Assembly: GCF_030547545.1 (NCBI RefSeq)
Contig: NZ_JAUOQE010000005.1
Span: 79,815-143,814, forward strand
Reading direction: 5' to 3'
DNA: 64,000 nucleotides
DNA from: Amphritea sp. 1_MG-2023
GTDB lineage: Bacteria > Pseudomonadota > Gammaproteobacteria > Pseudomonadales > Balneatricaceae
The notes under the pieces were generated by a model, which did not search any database, was not told where the DNA came from, and saw only the letters and a list, made by a program, of their open reading frames with translations. Position numbers and translations under genes: made by a program. Shown here in pieces: positions 43,551-52,118 of this stretch; position 1 is the stretch's first letter; each line of letters opens with the position of its first letter.

Positions 43551-44084
43551 ATGGATGCTTTTCTGATAGCCCGTGGCTCGCCGTTGGTTGTTGCCGGCTG
43601 GCAAAAGCCTGTGAATGCTCATTCAAAGGTTTATCTTGCTTTACTGATAGTCACAAGCGGTGTGCGTGTGCCTAATAATGCCGCTGCAGATAAACAGACG
43701 GATACCGATGTAACTGATCGATATCAGATCAGTGTCAAATATCTGTCGTGGTTACGTCTCAACAGCGTCTGCCGAGCCTTAAGAGCGAATCTATTAAGCT
43801 ATTCTGTGTGTGCAGAAGTCATCAGCCCATTGTGTAAGGCAATCTGTCAAACACGGCAAGCAAAACTCAGTAATCCGCCGAACGGCCGAAACGACAATCG
43901 GCTTTATGGCCCAGCAGCTGCGATTTATCACGCGCTTATTGTCAAACTCCGCGGTTGTAAATCGATGCCTGACACTGCCCAACAGCGTCAGCCGTGGGTT
44001 CTGTTTACCCTTAACACCGCTCTCACGGATGCACATAACGCGATAAGTGAATGTAACCCTGTCTGTGATGGCGAGGGGGCGTGA
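43551..44084 (+). CDS. module 1, gene A: Cys-bearing probable exported protein, unknown family
   Basis: A 177-residue protein with a moderately hydrophobic N-terminal stretch (about residues 25-40) that may act as an export signal or anchor. The C-terminal part is homologous to the product at 45.0 kb: shared elements include LNSVC, YSVC/YSAC, CQT, RLY..AA..Y, and a late AQRQ/AEQRQ followed by LTL. Several cysteines line up between copies. No known domain was recognised. The stop codon overlaps the ATG of the DUF2726 gene (TGATG), so the two are translationally coupled. No strong ribosome site precedes the ATG. Confidence 0.6.
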   Translation: MDAFLIARGSPLVVAGWQKPVNAHSKVYLALLIVTSGVRVPNNAAADKQTDTDVTDRYQISVKYLSWLRLNSVCRALRANLLSYSVCAEVISPLCKAICQTRQAKLSNPPNGRNDNRLYGPAAAIYHALIVKLRGCKSMPDTAQQRQPWVLFTLNTALTDAHNAISECNPVCDGEGA

Positions 44085-44695
44085 TGGAATTTTTCATTGT
44101 ACTCTTTATTATCATCGGTATTTTTGCCTATTTCAGCCTGGCTAAAAAAACACCACGTCCTGATAGATTGACGACTACTGAAGTCCCTGAAGCCGAGGAT
44201 AGCGTACCGTCAGCAACGTTAGAGACACCTGAAGAGTTGGGCTATCGTCAATGTGGCCCACTTTTTACGCCCGCAGAACGTTCCTTCTATGGCGTTTTGC
44301 TACAAGCCATCGACAGTGAACAATATCAAGTGTTCGGTAAAGTCCGTGTCGCTGATGTGTTAGAGCCGCAACCTAGCCATAACCGGGGTCCGTGGCAAAG
44401 CGCCTTTAATGCAATATCAGCTAAGCACTTCGACTTTGTTATTTGTCAAGTCGATGACCTAACCCCTGTCGCCGCCATCGAACTCGATGACAACAGTCAC
44501 AAGCAAAAAAATCGGAAAAAACGGGACGAACTGCTAATGAAAATCTGTCAACAGTCGGCTTTCCCACTGCTACGCATTCCCGCTCAATATGCCTATAAAA
44601 CGGACGTGCTGAAAATGATGTTGGCGAAAGCATTAGGAGGCAGTGCAGAGCAGCAACAGAGTGGTGCAGACGTAAAAAAGCAGACGGATGAGTAA
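44084..44695 (+). CDS. module 1, gene B: membrane-anchored DUF2726 protein (PD-(D/E)XK-like)
   Basis: A 203-residue protein. One N-terminal membrane helix (FIVLFIIIGIFAYFSLA) is followed by a linker and a DUF2726 domain with GPLFTPAERSFYGVLLQAI, KVRVADVLEP, NAISAKHFDFVIC, AAIELDDNSH and RDELLMKICQQSAFPLLRIP. The ELDD.SH.....R..RD pattern is the presumed nuclease-like core of this family, whose activity is not established. A membrane-tethered nuclease-like domain coupled to an exported partner is unusual. It ends in a Gln/Lys-rich tail. Confidence 0.88.
   Translation: MEFFIVLFIIIGIFAYFSLAKKTPRPDRLTTTEVPEAEDSVPSATLETPEELGYRQCGPLFTPAERSFYGVLLQAIDSEQYQVFGKVRVADVLEPQPSHNRGPWQSAFNAISAKHFDFVICQVDDLTPVAAIELDDNSHKQKNRKKRDELLMKICQQSAFPLLRIPAQYAYKTDVLKMMLAKALGGSAEQQQSGADVKKQTDE
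44456..44622 (+). repeat. 167-bp block nearly identical to 45991-46157 (copy 1)
   Basis: Matches 45991-46157 at 166 of 167 positions; the single difference is GAT/GAC in an Asp codon. Sequence on either side is clearly diverged, with sharp boundaries at both ends. The block encodes the ELDD..SH to QYAYK core of DUF2726. Confidence 0.9.
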
Positions 44696-44996
44696 TACAT
44701 AGCCCTATTTATCTCATGTTGTTTGTCGCGCTAATAGGCAGCGTTACAGTTTGTGGGGCTTGGTATGTTGGAGAAACGCTCCCGTGCCGATGAATGCTCG
44801 AAGATTCGTTAATCCGTGTTGAGTTTTAAGAGGTGTATAAGTTGATATTATGACTTTAGTTTAAGCGGTGTCTCGTCACGAGATACAGTGGAGTCATCGG
44901 CATATTAAGTTCATTACCTGATTGTTTATTGGATAATGTCGCGGCTCAGGACGGCTCAGGACGGCTCAGGACATGAGATGTAGAGGGTCTCTTTAA
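44696..44996. other. spacer between the two module copies
   Basis: About 300 nt without a gene; its right end carries a short triplicated decamer (listed separately). Confidence 0.4.
44942..44972. repeat. three tandem copies of a decamer (CGGCTCAGGA)
   Basis: CGGCTCAGGA repeated three times in direct succession 36 nt upstream of the start of module 2. Probably a slippage product; it could also tune promoter spacing. Confidence 0.7.
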
Positions 44997-45008
44997 AATG
45001 GATATAAC

Positions 45009-45640
45009 ATGGATGCTTCTTTAATGACCCGCCGTGTGAGGTTCGTCGTTTGTTGCTCGAAAGAGCCTGTCATTGCTTATCTAAAACGCCAATCTGTTGT
45101 TGTGTTACTGGCTGCTGGCTGCTGGCTGCTGGCTTGCTGATTCCGAGTGTAACCTGCGCCGATGTTCTGACCGATTCTTATACCGCATTTACCCAGACGC
45201 TCGGCAAGGTGCTGTTTCAGCCTATCACGGATAGCGTCGGCTCCGAGCTTCAATCGATTCATATTGAATACCATAACCAGCCGGTGAGTTTTCAGTATCA
45301 GTTGTGGCGGCTACGACCGAATAGCGTCTGTCAGCCTCTTAAGTATAGTGTTTTAAAATACTCAGCATGTTCCGAAGCGGCCAGTCAGTTCTTCCGCGAA
45401 ACTTGCCAAACATTGCAACAACAGCCTAACCGTTCGCCGAACTATCCAAACTATAAACGACTTTATTGCAATGCCGCTGCTAGCTATCAACCGGTGATTG
45501 CAAAAGTTCGTCGTTCAGCACCGGTAGGTGAAAACGCCGAGCAGCGCCAAAAGTGCTCCATGCTAACGCTCAAAGCCGCCCGCACCCGTAAAAATATCGA
45601 TATTTACAATCGGGATAAAGCCTGTGGAGAGGATAGTTAA
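45009..45640 (+). pseudogene. module 2, gene A: frameshifted in a heptanucleotide repeat (phase-off copy?)
   Basis: Homologue of module 1 gene A. From the ATG at 45009, equivalent to the module 1 start, the frame reads MDASLMTRRVRFVVCCSKEP and ends in TGA at 45138-45140, directly after a CTGGCTG tandem array. The rest (GLLIPSVTCADVLTDSYTAF onward, to 45640) is intact in another frame. One added heptamer, or two removed, would join them and give a protein with a normal signal peptide ending at about TCA-D. A TTG at 45050 could start the downstream frame, but without a good ribosome site. This is therefore either a phase-variable gene in the off state or a recent frameshift. Confidence 0.7.
45108..45135 (+). 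repeat. heptanucleotide tandem repeat (CTGGCTG)x3 plus a fourth imperfect unit
   Basis: Three perfect CTGGCTG units followed by CTGGCTT lie in the signal-peptide-coding part of gene A of module 2. Module 1 has no such array at the equivalent place. Because seven is not a multiple of three, each unit change shifts the reading frame. Confidence 0.9.
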
Positions 45641-45642
45641 TA

Positions 45643-46206
45643 ATGAAATTTTTTATTTTATTGTTTCTTGTTGCCGGTGCTGTTTTTATATAGCGGCAAA
45701 CAAAAAAACAGCCACGTATGGCGCAAGAACTGCCCGAAGAGACGGATTTAGTACCCTCAGCGACGTTAGGTTTAGGCTATCGTAAATGCGGCCCACTATT
45801 TACCCCGGCGGAGCGTTCCTTCTATGCTGTGTTACTAAAAGCTATCGACAGTGATCAGCATCAGGTGTTGGGTAAAGTTCGGGTTGCCGACGTGCTGGAG
45901 CCTCAGCCGAGTCGCAATCGTAGCCAGTGGCATAAAGCCTTTAATGCTATCAGCGCCAAACATTTTGACTTCGTGATCTGCAAAATCGACGACCTAACCC
46001 CTGTCGCCGCCATCGAACTCGACGACAACAGTCACAAGCAAAAAAATCGGAAAAAACGGGACGAACTGCTAATGAAAATCTGTCAACAGTCGGCTTTCCC
46101 ACTGCTACGCATTCCCGCTCAATATGCCTATAAAACGGACGTGCTGAAAATGATGTTAGCGAAGGAGTTGGCTAGTATTGAGATGAAGTCAAGGACGAGC
46201 GACTGA
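45643..46206 (+). pseudogene. module 2, gene B: DUF2726 copy with an amber codon in the membrane anchor
   Basis: Starting at the ATG at 45643, which matches the module 1 start, the frame reads MKFFILLFLVAGAVFI and then TAG. It continues in frame as RQTKKQPRMAQELPEE and a complete DUF2726 domain (GPLFTPAERSFYAVLLKAI through LLRIPAQYAYK). Without suppression the anchored form cannot be made; translation restarting at the ATG at 45718 would give a 162-residue soluble domain. The stop interrupts exactly the membrane helix, while the domain itself is well preserved. Confidence 0.75.
45991..46157 (+). repeat. 167-bp block nearly identical to 44456-44622 (copy 2)
   Basis: Direct-repeat partner of the block at 44456, 1,535 bp apart. 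Identity far above the rest of the two genes suggests gene conversion between the copies. Confidence 0.9.
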
Positions 46207-46437
46207 ACATCAAAAGGGCACGAGTGTGAATCATTCAAGCGGATGTCGATCAGTCCAATATTTTAAGTTAATTTTCCTTCTATACGGTTTATAGCGCTGG
46301 TATCTGGATCTATAATGCCGCCGGTGTAGAAAAAGCCTTAAGCCGCTGAAAAATCGGAATTTATTAATTTATTACCTCACGTTGTGCCAGGTCACTTGAT
46401 TCCTGGACGTCAGGGATATGAACATGGAGAACGTTCA

Positions 46438-47727
46438 ATGAAAAAAACGTATATAGCAGTTGCTATCGCAGCCGCTGCTGTTGTTGTCGGTTATGGCGGT
46501 GTTAAGCAAGTCAGCTACCAAGATCATGTTAGGGTTGGCATCGAGAACCTTGTTGAGCAACTTAATGATACGACTATTTTGGGTGAACAATTTGATGTGA
46601 CTGTCAAGTCTCAGCAAGGAGGGCTTATGTCCTCCTCCGGCGTGATTCTCCTCAATGATAGTAATACGCGGCGGCCCACCGAGTTCCAAGTCGAGTATAG
46701 GGTCAATCACGGCCTAGCCACTTTGCTGGCTGGTCCTTCTTACACTGCGAAGATCACTAACCCTGTCATGAAAGGGAATGATGAAAAGACCATCACCAGC
46801 CTTGTTTTAGATGGTCAGCCAGTTGTTGTCGAAGGTTACATGAAAGGCGATAGCATCGACGGGGAGATGATTATTCCTAATATCGATTTCGCCGAAAACG
46901 GCAGTGCGCTGACGGTTAAACCAATAGCGGTTGAGTTCTCTGTCGATAGCTTTGATGAAGAAGGCCGTCCCGAAAATTTTGAACTGACTGCTAATATGCC
47001 TAAGTTCATGCTTAAAGAACGTCATAGCGTCATCGGATTATCTGGTGGAAAATTGTTCATGAATAATAGCTTTGATGGCGAAGAAGGTGAAGGCCAAGCG
47101 ACTATTGAGATTGCAGAAGCCTCGATTGAAGGCGTTAGCATTAAGTCATTTGGCATCGACATCGCGAGTAAAGTGGATGATGAATTCACCACTAGTTTGG
47201 CGGTTAACTTAGGACGCTTAGAAGGGGAAGGACAGAGCCTTTCTGATGGCGAGTTGAAATACAAAATTTCCGGCCTAGATGGCAAAGCTGTTGTGAAACT
47301 TTTAGAAGTTGCTCAAGACGGTGCCAGATATGGCTGGAGCGATCGGGAAATAAAGCAAGCCGCCGAAGGCGTTATGAATGAGCGCGCGGATCAGTTGCTT
47401 GCACAGAACCCGCAATTCGAGCTTCAGAGTTTTCAGTTCAAACAAAATGGTGTCGACATTATCAACGCTAGCGGTGTTGCTAAGTTGGATGCTGAAAAAC
47501 TGCCTGAGCATTATATCCAAGACGGATTAAAGTCTCGTCGAGGTCCTAATCCACAGGCCCTAATGAATGCGGCTTTTGTCGATTTCAGTGCTAGTTTTGG
47601 TAAGGAAGCCAAAGACTTGGTTGGCATGTTCAACCCGATGGTGGGAGCTATGCTTGAGCAAAACGGTGATCAGTTCACATTCAAGCTTGAAAAAGGGCAG
47701 ATGACTATGAATGGTGACAAGATCTAG
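46438..47727 (+). CDS. DUF945 (YdgA-like) family protein
   Basis: A 429-residue protein with an N-terminal membrane anchor or uncleaved signal (YIAVAIAAAAVVVGYGGVKQ). A long periplasmic beta-rich repeat domain typical of DUF945 follows, containing FDVTVKSQQGGLMSSSGVIL, VEGYMKGDSIDGEMIIPNID and the C-terminal QFTFKLEKGQMTMNGDKI. I chose the ATG at 46438, which follows GGAGAAC and starts MKKTYIAVAI; an upstream frame extension to 46384 is unlikely. The function of YdgA-type proteins is unknown. It follows module 2 with a 231-nt gap. Confidence 0.88.
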   Translation: MKKTYIAVAIAAAAVVVGYGGVKQVSYQDHVRVGIENLVEQLNDTTILGEQFDVTVKSQQGGLMSSSGVILLNDSNTRRPTEFQVEYRVNHGLATLLAGPSYTAKITNPVMKGNDEKTITSLVLDGQPVVVEGYMKGDSIDGEMIIPNIDFAENGSALTVKPIAVEFSVDSFDEEGRPENFELTANMPKFMLKERHSVIGLSGGKLFMNNSFDGEEGEGQATIEIAEASIEGVSIKSFGIDIASKVDDEFTTSLAVNLGRLEGEGQSLSDGELKYKISGLDGKAVVKLLEVAQDGARYGWSDREIKQAAEGVMNERADQLLAQNPQFELQSFQFKQNGVDIINASGVAKLDAEKLPEHYIQDGLKSRRGPNPQALMNAAFVDFSASFGKEAKDLVGMFNPMVGAMLEQNGDQFTFKLEKGQMTMNGDKI

Positions 47728-47867
47728 GGCGTCTAGGTTAAAGCTATTGCTGCAGTCATTCTCCGGGAGGAAAAGTATTTCTGATGGGGAGGTCTCGTCA
47801 AACATTCTAGAGCGTCCTAAAGAGGATGAGGCTGTGAGATTCAATCGCCGCAGGATGCGGCTCCTAT

Positions 47868-48340
47868 CATCGGGCTTAGCTCTGCTGGGTCTTTTGCTTT
47901 TTCGAGCTTCGGACAACGGGCGAGTCGCGCAGAGACGTTCGAATCACGGCGTGCATCGCTGTGAGGGCGCAGCGCTTACGATATGCTGTTTATTGTAATG
48001 ACTTATAAACTCAAAAGCTCAGCATCTCTGCTGGGCCTTTTGCTTTTCGAGCAGCGAACGGCGGGCGAGTCGCGCAGCGACGCTCCAACTGCGGTGTGTA
48101 TCGCTGTGGGGGCACAGCGCTTACGATATGCTGTTTATTGCAATGACTTATAAGCTCAAAAGGCCCAGCATCTCTGCTGGGCCTTTTGCTTTTTCGAGCA
48201 GCGAACGGCGGGCGAGTCGCGCAGCGGTGCTCCAACCGCGGTGTGAATCGCTGTGAGGGTGCAGCGCTTACGATATGCTGTTTATTGCATGACTTATAAC
48301 CCAAAAAACCCAGCATCTCTGCTGGGTTTTTTTCGGACTA
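47868..48340. repeat. tandem array of ~145-bp units carrying terminator hairpins
   Basis: Three and a half units of about 145 bp. Landmarks recur at about 47876, 48020, 48166 and 48311 (CAGCATCTCTGCTGGG), each followed by a variant of GGGCGAGTCGCGCAGCGACG and TTACGATATGCTGTTTATTG. Each unit carries one GC-rich hairpin followed by TTTT on one or both strands. The array sits between the DUF945 gene (+) and valS (-), so it forms a multiple-terminator barrier between convergent genes. Units 2 and 3 are most alike, implying recent duplication. A minus-strand frame through it (48011-48316) has repeats only because the DNA does. Confidence 0.8.
48303..48333. terminator. bidirectional terminator at the valS 3' side
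   Basis: AAAAAACCCAGC ATCTCT GCTGGGTTTTTTT: a compact hairpin with T tracts on both strands, in the last partial repeat unit. Confidence 0.75.
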
Positions 48341-48392
48341 CTAACGTCGAGCAAGTCGCGCAGCGACGGTCGGACAACTTAAACTAGAATCC

Positions 48393-51248
48393 TCAGAGGG
48401 ATTCTATTTTGCCGTACTGCTCGCTCAATTGACCAAGAGAGGCTTTGTATTCCGCCAGCTTCTCCCGCTCTTTAGCCACAACGGCTTCCGGCGCATTGGC
48501 AACAAACTTGTCATTGCTTAGCTTTCCAGCCAGACGACCTGCTTCTTTTTCGAGCTTATCCATCTCTTTTTTCAGACGGGCTAGTTCGGCGGTTTTATCG
48601 ATCAGGCCTGCCATTGGCACGAGCACCTGCATATCGCCGACCAGCTGTACCGCTGACATCGGTTCTTCATCACCGGCGTTAAGCCACGTGACTGAAGCGA
48701 GAGAGGCGAGTTTGGCCAAGAAGGTTTTATTGGCGTCGAGACGGGCTTGATCATCGGCGCTACCGTTTTTGATTAGAATATCCAGCTCTTTCGCAGGCGA
48801 AATACCCATTTCACCACGGATATTACGCACGCCGGTGATGACGCCTTTCAGCCAATTAATATTGGCTTCAGCGGCGCTATCATGCAGAGCTTGATTGGCA
48901 ACGGGGTAAGGCTGCAGCATGATGGTATCGCCTTGCGCACCGGCCAGATCTTTAATGGATTGCCAGATCTCTTCGGTGATATACGGCATAATCGGGTGCG
49001 TTAGACGTAGAATCACTTCCAGTGCGCGTACCAGTGTGCGGCGAGTGCCACGCTTAGCTTCAGCGGAGGCGTTATCATCCCACAATACCGGCTTGGAGAG
49101 TTCTAGATACCAGCCACAGTATTCGTTCCAGATAAAGTCGTAGAGGCACTGAGAGGCTAGATCGAAACGGTATTCGTCGAAGTGTTTGGTGACTTCGGCT
49201 TCGACCTTTTGCAACTCACTCGCGATCCAGCGATCGGCGAGAGATAGCTCCATTTCGCCACCGGATTGACCGCAATCTTCGCCGTCGGTGTTCATCTGCA
49301 CATAGCGGGCAGCGTTCCACAGCTTGTTGCAGAAGTTGCGGTAACCTTCCAGTCGTTTCACATCCCAGTTGATATCTCGGCCGGTGGAAGCCAGTGCTGC
49401 GAGGGTGAAGCGCATTGCATCGGTACCATGAGCGGCGATTCCGTCGGGGAACTGCTTTTCGGTACGCTTGCCTATTTTTTCTGCCAACTGCGGCTGCATC
49501 ATGTTGCCGGTACGTTTTTCTAACAGATCCGGCAGGCTGATACCGTCGATCATATCCAGTGGGTCAAGTACGTTGCCCTTGGATTTCGACATCTTATCGC
49601 CGTTTTCGTCGCGAATCAGACCGGTGACGTAAACGGTTTTGAACGGTACCTGCGGCTTGTCGTTCTCATCTTTGATGAGGTGCATGGTCATCATCATCAT
49701 TCGAGCCACCCAGAAGAAGATGATATCGAAGCCGGTGACGAGTACATCAGTCGGATGGAAAGTTTGCAGACGTTGAGTGTTTTCAGGCCAGCCGAGGGTG
49801 CCGAATGTCCACAACCCAGAACTAAACCAAGTATCGAGTACATCATCGTCTTGACGCAGTTCGGTTTCTAGATCCAGGCCATATTTTTCACGGGCCGCCG
49901 CTGCATCCTTAGCCACGTAGACATTGCCTTCGTTATCGTAGAACGCCGGAATACGATGGCCCCACCACAGCTGACGGGAGATGCACCAATCTTGGATATC
50001 GCGCATCCAAGCGAAGAACATGTTTTCGTACTGTTTAGGAACGAATTTGATATCGCCATCTTCAACCGCTTTAATCGCTGGGCCCGAGAGGGTTTTCGCA
50101 TCGGCAAACCATTGATCGGTGAGCATCGGTTCGATGACGACGCCACCACGGTCTCCGTAGGGGATGGTCATATCGTTTTCTTCGATCTTCACCAGCAGCC
50201 CGGCGGCTTCCATATCGGCAACAATTTCGCGGCGTGCGGCAAAGCGCTCCATGCCGTGATATTTTTCCGGTAGGGTTTTATCGAGTTCGTGGTTTTCGCT
50301 GCCATCGGTGTTGAAGGTTTCGGCCGCGTCACGGATATCACCGTTAAGGGTGAGGACGTTGATCATGGGCAGCTTGCAGCGCTTGCCGACTTCGTTATCG
50401 TTGAAGTCGTGAGCTGGCGTGATTTTTACACAGCCTGAGCCTTTTTCCATATCGGCGTGTTCATCGCCAACGATGGGAATCCGACGGCCAACCAGGGGTA
50501 GAATAATCTCTTTGCCGATCAGGTCTTGATAGCGTTCGTCATCGGGATTCACTGCTACGCCGGTATCGCCGAGCAGAGTCTCTGGACGGGTTGTACCCAC
50601 CACCAGATAATCATCTCCCGCAGCGGTTTTAACACCATCCGCCAGCGGATAGCGCAGATACCACATCTTGCCCTTCACTTCGCGGTTTTCCACTTCGAGA
50701 TCGGAGATCGCGGTGTGTAGCTTAGGGTCCCAGTTAACCAAGCGCTTGCCTCGGTAGATCAGGCCTTCATCATAGAGACGGATAAACACTTCTTGCACGG
50801 CGGTGTAGAAACCAGAATCCATGGTAAAGCGTTCGCTCGGCCAGTCAACCGAATCACCTAAGCGACGCATCTGATTGGTGATCATACCGCCGGATTCGCC
50901 TTTCCATTCCCAGATTTTCTCGATAAAGGCGTCGCGACCTAAATCGTGACGGGTTTTCTGCTCTTCAGCCGCCAGTTTGCGCTCGACTACCATCTGAGTG
51001 GCGATACCCGCGTGATCGGTACCCACTTGCCATAGCGTGTTTTTACCCTTCATGCGCTGATAGCGAATCAGGGCATCCATGATGGTGTGCTGGAAAGCAT
51101 GACCCATGTGTAGGCTGCCGGTAACGTTCGGCGGCGGGATCATAATGCTGTAAGCATCGCCTTCACCGGAAGGGGCGAAGTAACCTTTTTCTTCCCAGGT
51201 TTTGTACCAGGATTTCTCGATCTCGTGCGGCTGGTAAGTGGTATCCAT
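48393..51248 (-). CDS. valS: valyl-tRNA synthetase
   Basis: A 951-residue class Ia synthetase (E. coli ValRS also 951). HIGH-type motif in [20 protein letters not shown] in [13 protein letters not shown], the CP1 editing domain in between, and a C-terminal coiled coil ([20 protein letters not shown]) characteristic of ValRS. It charges tRNA-Val and edits mis-activated threonine. Followed on the minus strand by the repeat array; holC lies upstream with a 285-nt gap that probably holds the valS promoter. Confidence 0.97.
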   Translation of the reverse strand: MDTTYQPHEIEKSWYKTWEEKGYFAPSGEGDAYSIMIPPPNVTGSLHMGHAFQHTIMDALIRYQRMKGKNTLWQVGTDHAGIATQMVVERKLAAEEQKTRHDLGRDAFIEKIWEWKGESGGMITNQMRRLGDSVDWPSERFTMDSGFYTAVQEVFIRLYDEGLIYRGKRLVNWDPKLHTAISDLEVENREVKGKMWYLRYPLADGVKTAAGDDYLVVGTTRPETLLGDTGVAVNPDDERYQDLIGKEIILPLVGRRIPIVGDEHADMEKGSGCVKITPAHDFNDNEVGKRCKLPMINVLTLNGDIRDAAETFNTDGSENHELDKTLPEKYHGMERFAARREIVADMEAAGLLVKIEENDMTIPYGDRGGVVIEPMLTDQWFADAKTLSGPAIKAVEDGDIKFVPKQYENMFFAWMRDIQDWCISRQLWWGHRIPAFYDNEGNVYVAKDAAAAREKYGLDLETELRQDDDVLDTWFSSGLWTFGTLGWPENTQRLQTFHPTDVLVTGFDIIFFWVARMMMMTMHLIKDENDKPQVPFKTVYVTGLIRDENGDKMSKSKGNVLDPLDMIDGISLPDLLEKRTGNMMQPQLAEKIGKRTEKQFPDGIAAHGTDAMRFTLAALASTGRDINWDVKRLEGYRNFCNKLWNAARYVQMNTDGEDCGQSGGEMELSLADRWIASELQKVEAEVTKHFDEYRFDLASQCLYDFIWNEYCGWYLELSKPVLWDDNASAEAKRGTRRTLVRALEVILRLTHPIMPYITEEIWQSIKDLAGAQGDTIMLQPYPVANQALHDSAAEANINWLKGVITGVRNIRGEMGISPAKELDILIKNGSADDQARLDANKTFLAKLASLASVTWLNAGDEEPMSAVQLVGDMQVLVPMAGLIDKTAELARLKKEMDKLEKEAGRLAGKLSNDKFVANAPEAVVAKEREKLAEYKASLGQLSEQYGKIESL

Positions 51249-51533
51249 TAATAGACCGTGCTCTCAAAGCTAGAATTAGTGCAAAAAAAATAGTCGGATA
51301 TTATAGCGCTCGTAGGGCGGTTAAGCGAGGGGTAAAAGCGGTGGCGGCTGAGTGCTTAATGGTGAGAGTCGAGTGCCATACTAATCGCATCGATGCGGTG
51401 GAGAGATGGATATGGTTGGTGGTAAGGTTGCGATTAGCCGTCTCGTAGGCACACGTCCTTGGCCGCTGGCGTTATATTGAGGGCGTATGATTGCATGGCG
51501 ACTGACACCCTCTAGGGGTGAGTGGGGCATAGG

Positions 51534-51971
51534 TTATGATGCGTTTCTTCGGCGCATATCATGCATTGAAGGGGTGATACCGTTTTTTTTGTATAAAGCG
51601 AAGTTTTTTCGAGTGGCGGCTAGGATATCGGGTTGTTGGATGACGATCTCCAGAATACGCTCGAACTCTAGGGTTTCTTCTGCGGCTTCTAAAGCGAGAT
51701 TGATGTAGACATCACGGTGAGTGGGGAGTTGTTCGCCCCAGCCGATTTGGACGGGTGCGGTTGGTGTTTGATTGATAATACCGTGGGGGATAAAGGCATC
51801 CGCTCGGTAATCCCATAAAAGTTGATCGAGACGTTGGGCTTCGGTTTCGCCTGAAACGCGAATGAATACGTTGAGTCCTCGGCCTAATACCTTATCCGCT
51901 AGACGACAGAGAAAGGCAGTACGGCTTTCGGGTTCGGCATCAGGTAACACATAAAAATCAGCGAGAGGCAT
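51534..51971 (-). CDS. holC: DNA polymerase III chi subunit
   Basis: A 145-residue protein with the HolC pattern: ADFYVLPDAEPESRTAFLCR at the start, LDQLLWDYRADAFIPHGI in the middle and YKKNGITPSMHDMRR at the end. Chi links the clamp loader (through psi) to single-strand-binding protein. I chose the inner ATG at 51971. Location between pepA and valS is the standard pepA-holC-valS order. Confidence 0.92.
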   Translation of the reverse strand: MPLADFYVLPDAEPESRTAFLCRLADKVLGRGLNVFIRVSGETEAQRLDQLLWDYRADAFIPHGIINQTPTAPVQIGWGEQLPTHRDVYINLALEAAEETLEFERILEIVIQQPDILAATRKNFALYKKNGITPSMHDMRRRNAS

Positions 51972-52118
51972 GGTTGTGTATTCCACTAGAGGGTGAATGC
52001 GCCAAGGCGATATTGGCTGTTATCATTACACCGCCGAGCAAAGGTCGGCGATGTTGTTGTCAACAGATAACAGCCTCGCGTTGGCCTATTCATCTATCGG
52101 ACTGAATAGCGGTTAGGC

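Noticed and set aside
43794..44036. Minus-strand frame inside module 1 gene A
   Set aside because: Antisense overlap only; the plus-strand frame is supported by homology to the second copy and by coupling to the DUF2726 gene.
45050..45640. Independent gene starting at TTG 45050
   Set aside because: The TTG has no good ribosome site and lies inside the frame that begins at the conserved ATG 45009; a repeat-mediated frameshift explains the arrangement better.
48011..48316. 101-codon minus-strand frame with internal repeats (CATRPPFAARK)
   Set aside because: The protein repeat only mirrors the ~145-bp DNA repeat with terminator hairpins; unit lengths are not multiples of three throughout, so no stable protein repeat is maintained.
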